Positions 52,592-61,196 of a DNA stretch of 64,000 nucleotides are shown here, one piece after another (position 1 is the stretch's first letter; the number at the start of each line of letters is the position of its first letter). The notes below the pieces were generated by a model, which ran no database searches, was not told the origin of the DNA, and saw nothing but the letters and a program-made list of their open reading frames with translations. A program made the translations under genes and the position numbers. Source of the stretch: Blautia obeum ATCC 29174 (GTDB taxonomy: Bacteria; Bacillota; Clostridia; Lachnospirales; Lachnospiraceae); contig NZ_CP102265.1 in assembly GCF_025147765.1 (NCBI RefSeq), forward strand, positions 875,001 to 939,000, written 5' to 3'.

Positions 52592-55500
52592 ATGCTGAGA
52601 ATATTGGATAAAAACAAAGTCCCGGTAAAGGGACTGAAAAAATATACGGATTTATGTATTGAGAGTGCTCTGGAATTGGATGACAGAACACTCTCTTTTT
52701 CTGCACCTTACAGAAATATAAGAAATGCAATAGTAAACGAAGGATATATTGAGACTAAGGATGACCGTTATGTTGTAAAAGAGATTGAAAAGAATTCCGG
52801 AGGCACAGCCAAGATCCTGGCACAGTTGGATCTGGAATCACTGGAGGGCAAAGCTTTTCGCGAGTTCCGATCAGAAGAGCAGACTATCAGAAATGCCCTG
52901 CAGCTTGCATTTGCGGGAACCGGATGGACAATTGGAATATGCAAAGTAAGCAAGAAAAGAACGTTATCAATGTCCAACGTTTCTGCACTGGACGTATTGA
53001 AACAGGCACTTAAAACATACAGGTGTGAGATTACGATCAATTCAAAGGACCAGATAGTTAATGTATATACTTCGGTTGGTGAAGACAAAGGATGTTACTT
53101 TTCGAACCAGCTGAATCTTACACAACTTACTGTACAGTCAACTTCATATGATTTTTATACAGAGATAGAGCCATATGGCAAAGACGGATTAACGATTGAG
53201 ACGGTGAATGATGGCAAGACATACTTGGAAAACCATCAATACAGCTCAAAAGTCAAAAGGTGTATCTGGAAAGACGAAAGATATACAGTTCCGGAATCAT
53301 TAAAAGAGGATGCAGAGGCAAAGCTTAAAGACATGAGCAAGCCTTATACGTCATACTCGGCCAATGTGATAGACCTGGCAAAGCATTCTGAAAAATACAG
53401 CATTCTCGAATATGGCATAGGCGACACGGTGACATTACTCGACGATTTCACTGACACCAGAGAAGAACAGCGTATTGTAAGGATGAAGACCTATCCGGAT
53501 GCACCGGAAAAGAACAGCTGTACACTGGCGAATAAAGTCCTGACGTTTGATGAGCTTGCACAGAAATATGAAGATACTGCAAATACTGTTGACAACATCA
53601 CGAACGATAATGGCCAGATTGATGGTGATACGATTGATGGAATCTATAGCAGGCAGGTTATTGATCTGGAAGATGGAATCGTCAATTCTGTGTACATACA
53701 GGAACTCAATACGAAATATGTACAGGTTTCCGGAAAACTGACTGCAGTTGAAGGTGAGTTTGGAACGCTTAAAGCAAATGTTGCAGAATTTGAAGAGACC
53801 TACACCAAAAGACTTACGGCAGCAGAAGCTGATATTGGCAAATTACGAACCACAGATTTATCAGCAGTGAACGGCAAGATTGAAGTCCTTGATTCCAATT
53901 ATGCCAACATAAGGAACCTTCTTTCCGGAGATGCCGGCATCGGTGACCTGCAGAATATTCATCTTACTTCCGACAATGCAGTGATCGATACGGCTCTGAT
54001 CAGAACAGCAGTTATGCAGTCCGTTACCATTGGAGATCTTCTGGCTGGTACAATCAGCACCAACAAATTCAAGATCATGTCAGACGATGGAGGCATCCAG
54101 ATATCTGGAGCAACCCAGCAGTGGAAAGATGCCAATGGAGTAGTCCGGATGCAGGCTGGCAGGGATGCCAAAGGGGATTTTACCTTTGCACTTTTTGATG
54201 AGACTGGCAAAGGAACTCTGATCGATTCCACTGGTGTGAAGCCAGGAGCGATTGCTGATGGACTTATTGTGAATGAGATGGTTTCTGACACAGCCAACAT
54301 TGCCGCTTCCAAGCTGGATATAGACAGCCTGTTCACAGCAATCAATGATAGTACTCAGGTCATCAAGAGTAACCGTATCTGGCTGGATGATTCCGGACAG
54401 AGCCTGAACCAGGCTTACACCAAGATGACCAAGAACATCACCGAGATTGAATCCACGGCAAGCTCTGCATCAGACAGTGCATCTGCGGCGGCAGACGCAG
54501 CCAAGAAAGCACTGGAAACCTTATCCGGAATCTCAACGTTGGACGCAATGTCAGCATCACTAAATAATGATGCTCATGTGGTCCATACCTACACGGATGG
54601 ATCCGGCGGAGACTACAGTTCATGTTATACAGTATTCTCAGTGTTCCTGGGCGATACGGATGTATCTGATCATATCGATGAGATCCACACAACTGCATCA
54701 GATGGAATCACTGGCACATGGAATCCACAGCTGAGAAAGTACCAGGTAACTGCTATGTCCACGGACAGCGGTTATGTAGATATCTCAGCATTGTACGGCT
54801 TAGAAGGAAAGGTGCTGCTGGTAGGTGAAAAGGGACTTGTGATCGGCGGTAAAGTATTGATTGTAAAATCTATGGGCTCCTGGATCACAAAACGATTCTC
54901 GGTCTCCAAGGCAAAAGACGGAAAGATTGGTCTAAGTTATGACCTTCGAGTTAGTACTCAGATTATCCGGAAGCAGAAAGATGATAAAACGCTGGAACCG
55001 ACAAATGTGACGTTCTCGGCCTACAAGAATGACAATGGATCCGTGAGCAGCTATTCCGGAAAATTTCAAATCGAAGAATCAAAGGATTCCGGAAAGACCT
55101 ATGAGATCAAGTATGGCTCCTCATCCGCTGAACTGTTGACGGTATACACACCATCATCTCCGGATGTGCAGATCATCCGGTGTTCCCTGTACGATTCTTC
55201 CGGAGTGCAGCTCTTGGACACTCAGACTGTATCAATCATATCAGATGCTGCAGGACTTGCACAGGACATTGCGGCGGTGGACCAAAAAGCCCAGGAAGCA
55301 AAAGAAGCGATTCAGACTACTTCACAGGAAGTAACTGAGATCAAGAGTGGCATGGAAGGCTTTGAGACGAAATTATCCAAGACCACAACAGACCTGCAGG
55401 GAGTGACCGATGGAACGCTCCTGTACAACACCAAGTGCCAGGATAATGGAGACGGAACAACGACTGTATCAGCGGCATTGTACAAAGCCGGCAGAGAAGT

Positions 55501-55723
55501 CACGAAGGAATATCCGGCAGCATGGTTCTCCTGGAGCAGGAGGACAGAGCAGGGAGAAGCATTCCTTCAGTATGGATATTCAGTAACAGTAAACAATGAT
55601 GATTATATGTTCGGTGGAGTTGTAATCGGACAGTTTATCAGATATGTGCAGATGGCTCTTACAGTAGGAGATAAGCTTCTCGTGATCGGAAACAAAGCCA
55701 TGTGCGTAAATGTAGATGCGTAA
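52592..55723 (+). CDS. Tail-associated protein (Tal/phage minor structural protein)
   Basis: This protein of about 1043 residues has an N-terminal prophage tail endopeptidase-like domain (about 1-330: KYTDLCIESALELDDRTLSF, GIGDTVTLLDDFTDTREEQR), a coiled-coil middle, a beta-rich 500-560 region (GGIQISGATQQWKDANGVVR) and a C-terminal domain ending GDKLLVIGNKAMCVN. It caps the tail and probably carries fibre attachment. ATG 52592 is favoured; the frame also has a TTG at 52583 too near the ribosome site. A perfect hairpin GGTGTCCGAATCGGACACC follows the stop (55724-55742). Confidence 0.88.
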   Translation: MLRILDKNKVPVKGLKKYTDLCIESALELDDRTLSFSAPYRNIRNAIVNEGYIETKDDRYVVKEIEKNSGGTAKILAQLDLESLEGKAFREFRSEEQTIRNALQLAFAGTGWTIGICKVSKKRTLSMSNVSALDVLKQALKTYRCEITINSKDQIVNVYTSVGEDKGCYFSNQLNLTQLTVQSTSYDFYTEIEPYGKDGLTIETVNDGKTYLENHQYSSKVKRCIWKDERYTVPESLKEDAEAKLKDMSKPYTSYSANVIDLAKHSEKYSILEYGIGDTVTLLDDFTDTREEQRIVRMKTYPDAPEKNSCTLANKVLTFDELAQKYEDTANTVDNITNDNGQIDGDTIDGIYSRQVIDLEDGIVNSVYIQELNTKYVQVSGKLTAVEGEFGTLKANVAEFEETYTKRLTAAEADIGKLRTTDLSAVNGKIEVLDSNYANIRNLLSGDAGIGDLQNIHLTSDNAVIDTALIRTAVMQSVTIGDLLAGTISTNKFKIMSDDGGIQISGATQQWKDANGVVRMQAGRDAKGDFTFALFDETGKGTLIDSTGVKPGAIADGLIVNEMVSDTANIAASKLDIDSLFTAINDSTQVIKSNRIWLDDSGQSLNQAYTKMTKNITEIESTASSASDSASAAADAAKKALETLSGISTLDAMSASLNNDAHVVHTYTDGSGGDYSSCYTVFSVFLGDTDVSDHIDEIHTTASDGITGTWNPQLRKYQVTAMSTDSGYVDISALYGLEGKVLLVGEKGLVIGGKVLIVKSMGSWITKRFSVSKAKDGKIGLSYDLRVSTQIIRKQKDDKTLEPTNVTFSAYKNDNGSVSSYSGKFQIEESKDSGKTYEIKYGSSSAELLTVYTPSSPDVQIIRCSLYDSSGVQLLDTQTVSIISDAAGLAQDIAAVDQKAQEAKEAIQTTSQEVTEIKSGMEGFETKLSKTTTDLQGVTDGTLLYNTKCQDNGDGTTTVSAALYKAGREVTKEYPAAWFSWSRRTEQGEAFLQYGYSVTVNNDDYMFGGVVIGQFIRYVQMALTVGDKLLVIGNKAMCVNVDA

Positions 55724-55758
55724 GGTGTCCGAATCGGACACCAGAAAGGAGAAAAAAT

Positions 55759-56319
55759 ATGGCATTACCACAGGACGGTCAGAACGCGAATGGACTGACC
55801 AAAGTAACAGAGATTCCAAAAGGAAAAGAACTGATTTTTATTGATCCGACAACAAATGAAGGCGGGATTATCACCCTTGAGGACCTGACAACTCAGATCC
55901 TCAAAAATTTGACATCCCAGACCTTCGCACTGGATCAGGGAAATATGACACTTTTGGCGGCTTTAAACCAATTAAATAGTAAAAAAACCATAGAAATAAT
56001 CAACATATCAAAAAGAGCGAATGTTTCAAAAGCCGGAGAGTTTGTATACAGTGGATTAGAATTTACCGTCCCAAAAGGAAACATTTTTATTGTGCAAATA
56101 AAAGCCTGTTATCAGCAATCAAAACCTTCGCAGATTGCTGTAACGAATTCAAAAACCGAATGCACAGATAATACAGTAATTGATAAGGCAGAAAGAGATC
56201 CTGCTATAGTAACATGCGTTCCTCCTATAAATAACACAGACAGTACATATTATGTATGGGTAAACTATAGTAAGGCAGGAATGAACGAAGTTAGTGCAAG
56301 AGGAATTTCTTTAAAATAG
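55759..56319 (+). CDS. Tail fibre/receptor-binding protein, expressed version
   Basis: This 186-residue protein has a constant N-terminal half (MALPQDGQNANGLTKVTEIP to ALDQGNMTLLAALNQL, about 1-72) and a variable C-terminal half from NSKKTIEI. The junction at codons NSK (55975-55983) carries AAATAGTAA, the same motif that heads each silent cassette at 57634-58682, in the same codon phase as the three complete ones. The stop is at 56317-56319. It is probably the currently active fibre variant; see the cassettes. Confidence 0.8.
   Translation: MALPQDGQNANGLTKVTEIPKGKELIFIDPTTNEGGIITLEDLTTQILKNLTSQTFALDQGNMTLLAALNQLNSKKTIEIINISKRANVSKAGEFVYSGLEFTVPKGNIFIVQIKACYQQSKPSQIAVTNSKTECTDNTVIDKAERDPAIVTCVPPINNTDSTYYVWVNYSKAGMNEVSARGISLK
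55974..55982 (+). other. Recombination site in expressed fibre gene
   Basis: AAATAGTAA, in codon phase AAT-AGT-AA, marks the boundary between constant and variable parts. The same nine bases occur in inverse orientation at each silent cassette head. Suggested crossover site for the neighbouring tyrosine recombinase. Confidence 0.6.
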
Positions 56320-56500
56320 CAAGGATCAAAAAAATGATGGAGAACATAACAACGAAACGTTTGCGACAACATGGATATGATGGACGGTGTATTGGAAGCT
56401 ACAAAAGTATATTCTATATGCGGCCCAGAACTCCTGTTTAATTGGTTTGTGAACAGTACCTCTTACATGGCAAAATAGCACTGTAGGAGGTGCTTTTTAT
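56320..56500 (+). other. Leader of tyrosine recombinase gene, with remnant sequence
   Basis: This 181-bp stretch holds a probable cassette remnant: AGGATCAAAAAAAT (about 56323) also occurs in cassette D. Just before the recombinase ATG, the ribosome site AGGAGG (56485-56490) lies in the loop of a short terminator-like hairpin AGCAC/GTGCT (56477-56481, 56490-56494) followed by TTTTT, which could limit expression. Confidence 0.45.
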
Positions 56501-57499
56501 ATGACAAAAATTGACCAGATCCAGAATCAAATACTGGAAAAGATGGCAGAAACACTAAGTAATGAACAACTGCAGAAGTTGGAGAATGTAATGGCAATCG
56601 AATTCCACGGAATCGAGATCCAGGAAGAGTGCACGCAGCTTGTAACAAGCGAGCTGCGATGGCAAAAGATCCTGAACACATTCCTGGCCAGTAAGAGAAT
56701 CGAGAACTGCAGTCTTGGCACATTGGACAGATACAAAGAATGTGTGACCAAATTGATCACATCATTGAATAAACGCCTGCAGGACATCACAACCAATGAT
56801 ATTCGGTATTATTTGGCAATGTACCAGGAAACAAGAAAGATATCAATATCGTACATGGATACGATCAGACGGTATCTGAGCAGCTTCTTTGCATGGATAT
56901 CGGATGAAGGATACATCAACATCAATCCTATGCGGCGTCTTAAGAAAATCAAGGTACCACAGAAGATTAAGAAACCTTTTACACCGGCAGAGCGCGAGCA
57001 TTTGCGTTGCTCTGCACGGTGCCAGAGGGATATCGCAATCATGGAGTTTTTATACAGTACAGCAGCCAGAATTGGTGAAGTGGTACGGTTGGATAGGAGA
57101 GATATTGATTGGAACAGAAACGAGATTATCATCTACGGAGAGAAGGGCAAGAAAGAGAGGAAAGTGTATCTCACAGATGAATGCGCATATCATCTGAGAA
57201 AATACCTGTTATCCAGGAATGACGCGAATCCGGCATTGTTTGTGAGTTCTAAACAACCACATACAAGATTAGGCAAGCAGGCTATACAGTCTATGCTCCG
57301 GACACTCGGACAGAAGACTGATATTCATGCTCATCCACACAAGTTCCGAAGAACATTGCTGACCGATGCCGGTAATCGAGGTATTCCACTGCAAGAAATC
57401 CAGCATTATGCAGGACACGAAAAACCAGATACGACCATGATGTATGTTACAGTATCAGAAGAAAATGTACGGGCATCATTCCGAAGATACATAGCCTGA
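56501..57499 (+). CDS. Tyrosine recombinase (Xer/integrase family), probable fibre-cassette invertase
   Basis: This 332-residue protein has an N-terminal SAM-like DNA-binding domain and a catalytic domain with R in TAARIGEVVRLDRRD, HxxR in HPHKFRRTLLTDAG, the second histidine in HYAGHEKPDTTMMY and nucleophile Y in MMYVTV. The prophage already has a serine integrase, and this gene lies inside the tail module between the expressed fibre gene and inverted cassettes. It is therefore best explained as a cassette-switching enzyme. Confidence 0.9.
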   Translation: MTKIDQIQNQILEKMAETLSNEQLQKLENVMAIEFHGIEIQEECTQLVTSELRWQKILNTFLASKRIENCSLGTLDRYKECVTKLITSLNKRLQDITTNDIRYYLAMYQETRKISISYMDTIRRYLSSFFAWISDEGYININPMRRLKKIKVPQKIKKPFTPAEREHLRCSARCQRDIAIMEFLYSTAARIGEVVRLDRRDIDWNRNEIIIYGEKGKKERKVYLTDECAYHLRKYLLSRNDANPALFVSSKQPHTRLGKQAIQSMLRTLGQKTDIHAHPHKFRRTLLTDAGNRGIPLQEIQHYAGHEKPDTTMMYVTVSEENVRASFRRYIA

Positions 57500-57514
57500 T
57501 CTGGATGGATTCAT

Positions 57515-57631
57515 ATGAATTTTCGAAGCTGGCAGAGATGGCAGCTTATTGAGTATGCACTTTTGCAGAAGATTTCGGAAGAGAAGGCGGTAGAGAATGG
57601 AAAGGCACTCCCGCAGACTAAACAGGAGTAG
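57515..57631 (+). CDS. Very small protein after the recombinase
   Basis: This 38-residue frame (ATG 57515) reads NFRSWQRWQLIEYALLQKIS and then EEKAVENGKALPQTKQE. The amphipathic start slightly recalls XkdX-like small tail proteins. No clear ribosome site beyond GGATGG. It ends three bases before cassette D. Confidence 0.4.
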   Translation: MNFRSWQRWQLIEYALLQKISEEKAVENGKALPQTKQE

Positions 57632-57633
57632 GT

Positions 57634-57780
57634 TTAAATAAACTTATTTTCTATATTTCCATCTTTATCTTCACAAACGGCAACGAGTTTACTTCCACTA
57701 TTCCAATAGTAAATTTTTTTGATCCTCAAATTTATATTCTCTGAATCAGCATCGACGGATACCAGGCAGTTTACTATTTT
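57634..57780 (-). pseudogene. Silent tail-fibre 3' cassette D, truncated
   Basis: On the minus strand the frame from the motif (TTACTATTTT at 57771-57780 on plus) reads KIVNCLVSVDADSENINLRI and ends DKDGNIENKFI. The frame phase at the motif (AAA-ATA-GTA) differs from the other cassettes, so switching here would not give the normal joint. It looks like the leftover 3' end of a longer cassette. Confidence 0.55.
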
Positions 57781-57783
57781 GTT

Positions 57784-58068
57784 TTAAGACAATTGTATTT
57801 TTTTCCACTCGCCCCAAGTAGTAGATTTGATTTTCATCCATATAGTTTCAGCGTAAGAAAAAAGCACAACAATTCTGTATTCGCTGCCGGCTTTGCTTTG
57901 ATATACAAGTAGAAATCCGCCTTTGCCATCCGGAGAACCTTGATTGATAGTTACTGTGCTTTGTATTGTGAATAACCTAATTTCTCCATAGTCACATTTT
58001 ATAAGTACATCTTCAGCAAGATCAGAACCAGAAGTTATGTTTTCTGAGCTCCTGAGCCGGTTACTATT
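57784..58068 (-). other. Silent tail-fibre 3' cassette C
   Basis: Minus-strand open frame of 94 codons from the motif AAT-AGT-AAC: begins NSNRLRSSENITSGSDLAED and ends IKSTTWGEWKKIQLS. The WGEWKK ending is typical of phage fibre C-termini. It has no start codon or ribosome site. The site lies at 58061-58070 (plus TTACTATTTT). Joining at the shared motif would fuse it in frame to the constant half. Confidence 0.75.
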
Positions 58069-58085
58069 TTATATTTCATAAATCT

Positions 58086-58379
58086 TTAAACCAACTTGAA
58101 TATAACGATTGTACATTCACCAGATAAGCTAATCTTATATTGAAATGAAATGTTTCTCTCAGTATATTTCATTTCAATGGTGCTGTCGTAATCCACACCT
58201 TTAACAAGCGTTTCGATAAAAGAACCGTCCTGTGCCTGAATATTAACTATAGATAATGAACTTATCTTGTATCCTCCACTACGATACGTTGAAACTAGAT
58301 AAAGTCCCGGAACAAGAGGAACAGTAACTAGTCCATTGGTGATCATACCTTTATAAAAGGGTTTTAACCGGTTACTATT
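58086..58379 (-). other. Silent tail-fibre 3' cassette B
   Basis: Minus-strand open frame of 97 codons from AAT-AGT-AAC: NSNRLKPFYKGMITNGLVTV, then YLVSTYRSGGYKISSLSIVN, ending GECTIVIFKLV. An internal ATG (58346) lacks a ribosome site. The head ATATAAAATAGTAACCGG is shared over 18 bp with cassette C. It would replace the fibre C-terminus on inversion. Confidence 0.78.
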
Positions 58380-58407
58380 TTATATTTTTAATAAAAAGAG
58401 ATTGCTA

Positions 58408-58680
58408 TTATATATATCGCCAGTCTCCATATGTTTTTGAGCCATTATCATTGAAGCCAGAGTTTCGGACTGCAATGTTGCTTGATCCGAATGAAGCAGC
58501 CAATTGGATACCATATATAATCCCATTAGGACCTACCACGGAATCGCACATTATAAGATACCTGTTTCCAGAAAGATTTTTAGGGAAGGTTCCAGTAGAT
58601 TTAGCGGTTGCAACTACAATGCATCTTCCGTTTAAAGAATCTATATTACCTGAAAATTCAGGAATTTGAGGCTTACTATT
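58408..58680 (-). other. Silent tail-fibre 3' cassette A
   Basis: Minus-strand open frame of 90 codons from AAT-AGT-AAG: NSKPQIPEFSGNIDSLNGRC, then GPNGIIYGIQLAASFGSSNI, ending NGSKTYGDWRYI. The terminal YGDWRYI is typical of fibre tips. Its site is at 58673-58682. It is the outermost complete cassette; inversion with the expressed site would flip about 2.7 kb including the recombinase gene. Confidence 0.78.
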
Positions 58681-58710
58681 TTATAAAGAAAAGAAAAATT
58701 CATGCTAAAG

Positions 58711-58735
58711 GGCATCCACATCGGATGTCTTTTAT
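58711..58735 (+). terminator. Terminator-like hairpin before second tail gene
   Basis: GGCATCC / GGATGTC (one G-T wobble) followed by TTTTATT, between cassette A and the next tail gene. Confidence 0.6.
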
Positions 58736-58764
58736 TATGCATTTTTCGAAAGGAGGGAAATGCT

Positions 58765-60624
58765 TTGAGATTTATAAAAGAAATAACACTGTTTGCTCCA
58801 TCTGGTACACTGAAAAGATTTCAAGGCTTGGAAACAAGCTTCAAAGTCGAACAGGGCAAGATCAGTGCTCTGATATCTGAGAGCGAACTGATAGAACTGC
58901 AGAACGGCAACAAGACCATGTACAGCCGGATGGCATCCACGGAGCAGACCGTAAAAGGCCTCAATCAGAAGTATACAGATGTAACCGGAAAATATGATGC
59001 AGTAAGTAAACAATATACTTCTCTGGACACAAAGGTCGGTGAATATAAATCTGCAGTAGATGGATTTTCAGGGGAACTACAGCAGTTGTCTACAACAATT
59101 AATGATGACTATAGCACCACCAAATCAATGCAAACTTATGTAAAAGCACAGGTAGATGGATTAAGCACTGCGGTATCAGAAACTTATGTTAAGACTGATA
59201 CGCTTAGTGGATATTCGACCACAGAGCAAACGAAGAGCATGATTGACCAGAAGACTGATCAAATCAAACTAGATGTGCGTGAAAAAATATATGGTACTAA
59301 TTATTGTAAAAATGGAACATTTGAAACATTTACTGGCTGGGTTGCATATGCCGGCAAAAAACCTTGTATAACTTACTTAGGAAAAACATGTGCTTACCTG
59401 GTTTCTGGGAATTCAATTTGGATGAATTATGATTATACGGTTGATGCAGATGAATCTAATACGATAATATTTGAGGCTGCTAGTCCTGAAAAGGTTGCAC
59501 TAAATATAAAAATTGACGATACTACAATCAAACCATTTTATTCATCGGAAATGTCTGAGGAATGGAAAGAATTTTCAGTTGATGTAAAACTGAAAAAAGG
59601 AAAACATACCATTCAATTTGTGACATCTTCTAACGCATCTGTTCTTTATGTAACAAATGTTCAGATAAAGCAGGATATCATAGAATCAACACATAGCCAG
59701 ATAAATATCCTTCAGAGTTCTATTGAATCTAAAGTATCTAAGAATGGAATCATTTCATCAATCAATCAGTCTTCTGAAAAGGTTTCTATTAGTGCAAACA
59801 AAATCAATTTTAATGGACTGGTTACGGCAAATAATTATTTCCAGATTCTCACAGACGGTTCATTCGTGGCTACATATGGAACTCTGGGTGGTTGGACAGT
59901 TAAAGACGGGATTATAAAATCTAATGATCAGAAATTAACTTTAGATCCGGCAAATGACCGAATATATTTCAATGATGACGATGATGACCATATAACTGAA
60001 TTGTCACCAGATGGGACAAGGACAAACTATTTGACTGTTGATGGTGGCATTGTTGGAGGAGACGCTGCATTGCTTATCAGTGCAGGGTCTTCATCCCGTA
60101 TTCAGTTTTATGATTCTTTTTCAGACGATGGCGAAGATGCAATCAAACTCCAAGGAAACCTAGAAGTCCGTGGAACCAAATCACGCGTAGCCCGAACGGA
60201 GAATTTCTCTGATCGGCTATTGTACTGCTACGAAACTCCGACACCAATGTTTGGAGATCTTGGCTGTGGGAAGACCAATGATAGAGGAATTGCGATTGTT
60301 GATATAGATCCGGAATTTTCGGAAACAATAAATTCCGGAATTGAATACCAGGTATTTCTACAGAAGGAAGGAGATGGTGATATATGGGTAGCGGAAAAGG
60401 AAGAAAGTTATTTTACAGTCAGGGGGACACCGAATTTAAAGTTTTCCTGGGAGGTTAAGTGTATCCAGAAAAGCTTTGAACACTTGCGACTAGACGAGAA
60501 AGAAGTACAGGAAGCAGCGCAGAAAGATGCCAGAGATGCCCAGAAGGACTATAACATTATTATCGACACGATTGTCGAAGACTACGACAAAGAAATGGAG
60601 GAATTGATCAATGAAAGTAATTAA
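58765..60624 (+). CDS. Second phage minor structural/tail protein
   Basis: This 619-residue protein starts at TTG 58765, 8 bp after AGGAGG. It has an N-terminal coiled-coil region (KISALISESELIELQNGNKT, STEQTVKGLNQKYTDVTGKY), a carbohydrate-binding-like module (about 200-310, NGTFETFTGWVAYAG), a beta-rich region with GGWTVKDGIIKSNDQKLTL, and an acidic C-terminus. It lacks the N-terminal hub domain of the Tal protein and may be a truncated or split tail fibre. Confidence 0.75.
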   Translation: MRFIKEITLFAPSGTLKRFQGLETSFKVEQGKISALISESELIELQNGNKTMYSRMASTEQTVKGLNQKYTDVTGKYDAVSKQYTSLDTKVGEYKSAVDGFSGELQQLSTTINDDYSTTKSMQTYVKAQVDGLSTAVSETYVKTDTLSGYSTTEQTKSMIDQKTDQIKLDVREKIYGTNYCKNGTFETFTGWVAYAGKKPCITYLGKTCAYLVSGNSIWMNYDYTVDADESNTIIFEAASPEKVALNIKIDDTTIKPFYSSEMSEEWKEFSVDVKLKKGKHTIQFVTSSNASVLYVTNVQIKQDIIESTHSQINILQSSIESKVSKNGIISSINQSSEKVSISANKINFNGLVTANNYFQILTDGSFVATYGTLGGWTVKDGIIKSNDQKLTLDPANDRIYFNDDDDDHITELSPDGTRTNYLTVDGGIVGGDAALLISAGSSSRIQFYDSFSDDGEDAIKLQGNLEVRGTKSRVARTENFSDRLLYCYETPTPMFGDLGCGKTNDRGIAIVDIDPEFSETINSGIEYQVFLQKEGDGDIWVAEKEESYFTVRGTPNLKFSWEVKCIQKSFEHLRLDEKEVQEAAQKDARDAQKDYNIIIDTIVEDYDKEMEELINESN

Positions 60625-60799
60625 GATTATCAGCATCATCAATCAGGGTGGAGAATATTCCATTACTACTACTTATAACGAGGTAGATGACAATGGTGCT
60701 ATTGTAAAAAGAAATGTAAAAGCACCAACATTTTATGCTGTAGGTGATATGCTTAATCACGTAAAAGCAATAGAAGATCAGACAAAAGAACGAATTTGA
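60611..60799 (+). CDS. Small phage protein after tail gene
   Basis: This 62-residue protein (IINQGGEYSITTTYNEVDDN, YAVGDMLNHVKAIEDQ) is beta-rich at first and helical later. It overlaps the tail gene by 14 bp with GGAGGAATTGATCA upstream. No family recognised. Confidence 0.65.
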   Translation: MKVIKIISIINQGGEYSITTTYNEVDDNGAIVKRNVKAPTFYAVGDMLNHVKAIEDQTKERI

Positions 60800-60858
60800 G
60801 GACAATATATGGAGAGAATCAGAGCGGAGCCGTGAGGCTCTATTTATTTTACTTAAAA

Positions 60859-60872
60859 TTGCGCCGGCGCAA
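60859..60872. repeat. Palindrome TTGCGCCGGCGCAA, copy 3
   Basis: Intergenic copy, just upstream of the small membrane protein gene at 60892. Confidence 0.85.
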
Positions 60873-60891
60873 CCGGAGAAAGTGTGAAAAA

Positions 60892-61194
60892 GTGAAAGAA
60901 ATACTCATGCAGACATATACTATTGTATTACCGGCCCTGTTGGGATATATTGTATGGCTTTTGAAGAATCAGAAAAAAGACAGGGATGCCAACAGTAAAG
61001 GTACAATGCTCCTGCTCCGTACACAGCTGATCGAGTATCATGCGAAATATATGCAGCTGGGTGACATCCCATCATATGCATATCAGAATTTCTGTGAGAT
61101 GTATGATGCATATCATGCACTGGGCGGGAACGGGATGGTAACAAAAATGAAACAGGAAATTGAAGAATTGCATATCAAGCGAAAAGGAGAATGA
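60892..61194 (+). CDS. Small membrane-anchored phage protein of the lysis region
   Basis: This protein of about 100 residues is best started at GTG 60892 (GGAGAAAG upstream). One N-terminal membrane helix (YTIVLPALLGYIVWLL) is followed by a soluble helical tail (LLLRTQLIEYHAKYMQLGDI, then YHALGGNGMVTKMKQEIEEL). It precedes the holin and may be a holin partner. It overlaps the next gene. Confidence 0.7.
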   Translation: MKEILMQTYTIVLPALLGYIVWLLKNQKKDRDANSKGTMLLLRTQLIEYHAKYMQLGDIPSYAYQNFCEMYDAYHALGGNGMVTKMKQEIEELHIKRKGE

Positions 61195-61196
61195 AT

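Noticed and set aside
56501..57499. Tyrosine recombinase as the phage integrase
   Set aside because: The attachment sites border the serine recombinase at the left end; this gene lies deep inside the tail module next to inverted cassettes.
58451..58669. Plus-strand frame of 72 codons
   Set aside because: It is antisense to silent fibre cassette A, whose minus-strand frame has a fibre-like C-terminus and correct phase at the recombination motif.
55759..60624. Diversity-generating retroelement as explanation for fibre variation
   Set aside because: No reverse transcriptase gene or template repeat is present; the site-specific recombinase and inverted cassettes explain the structure.
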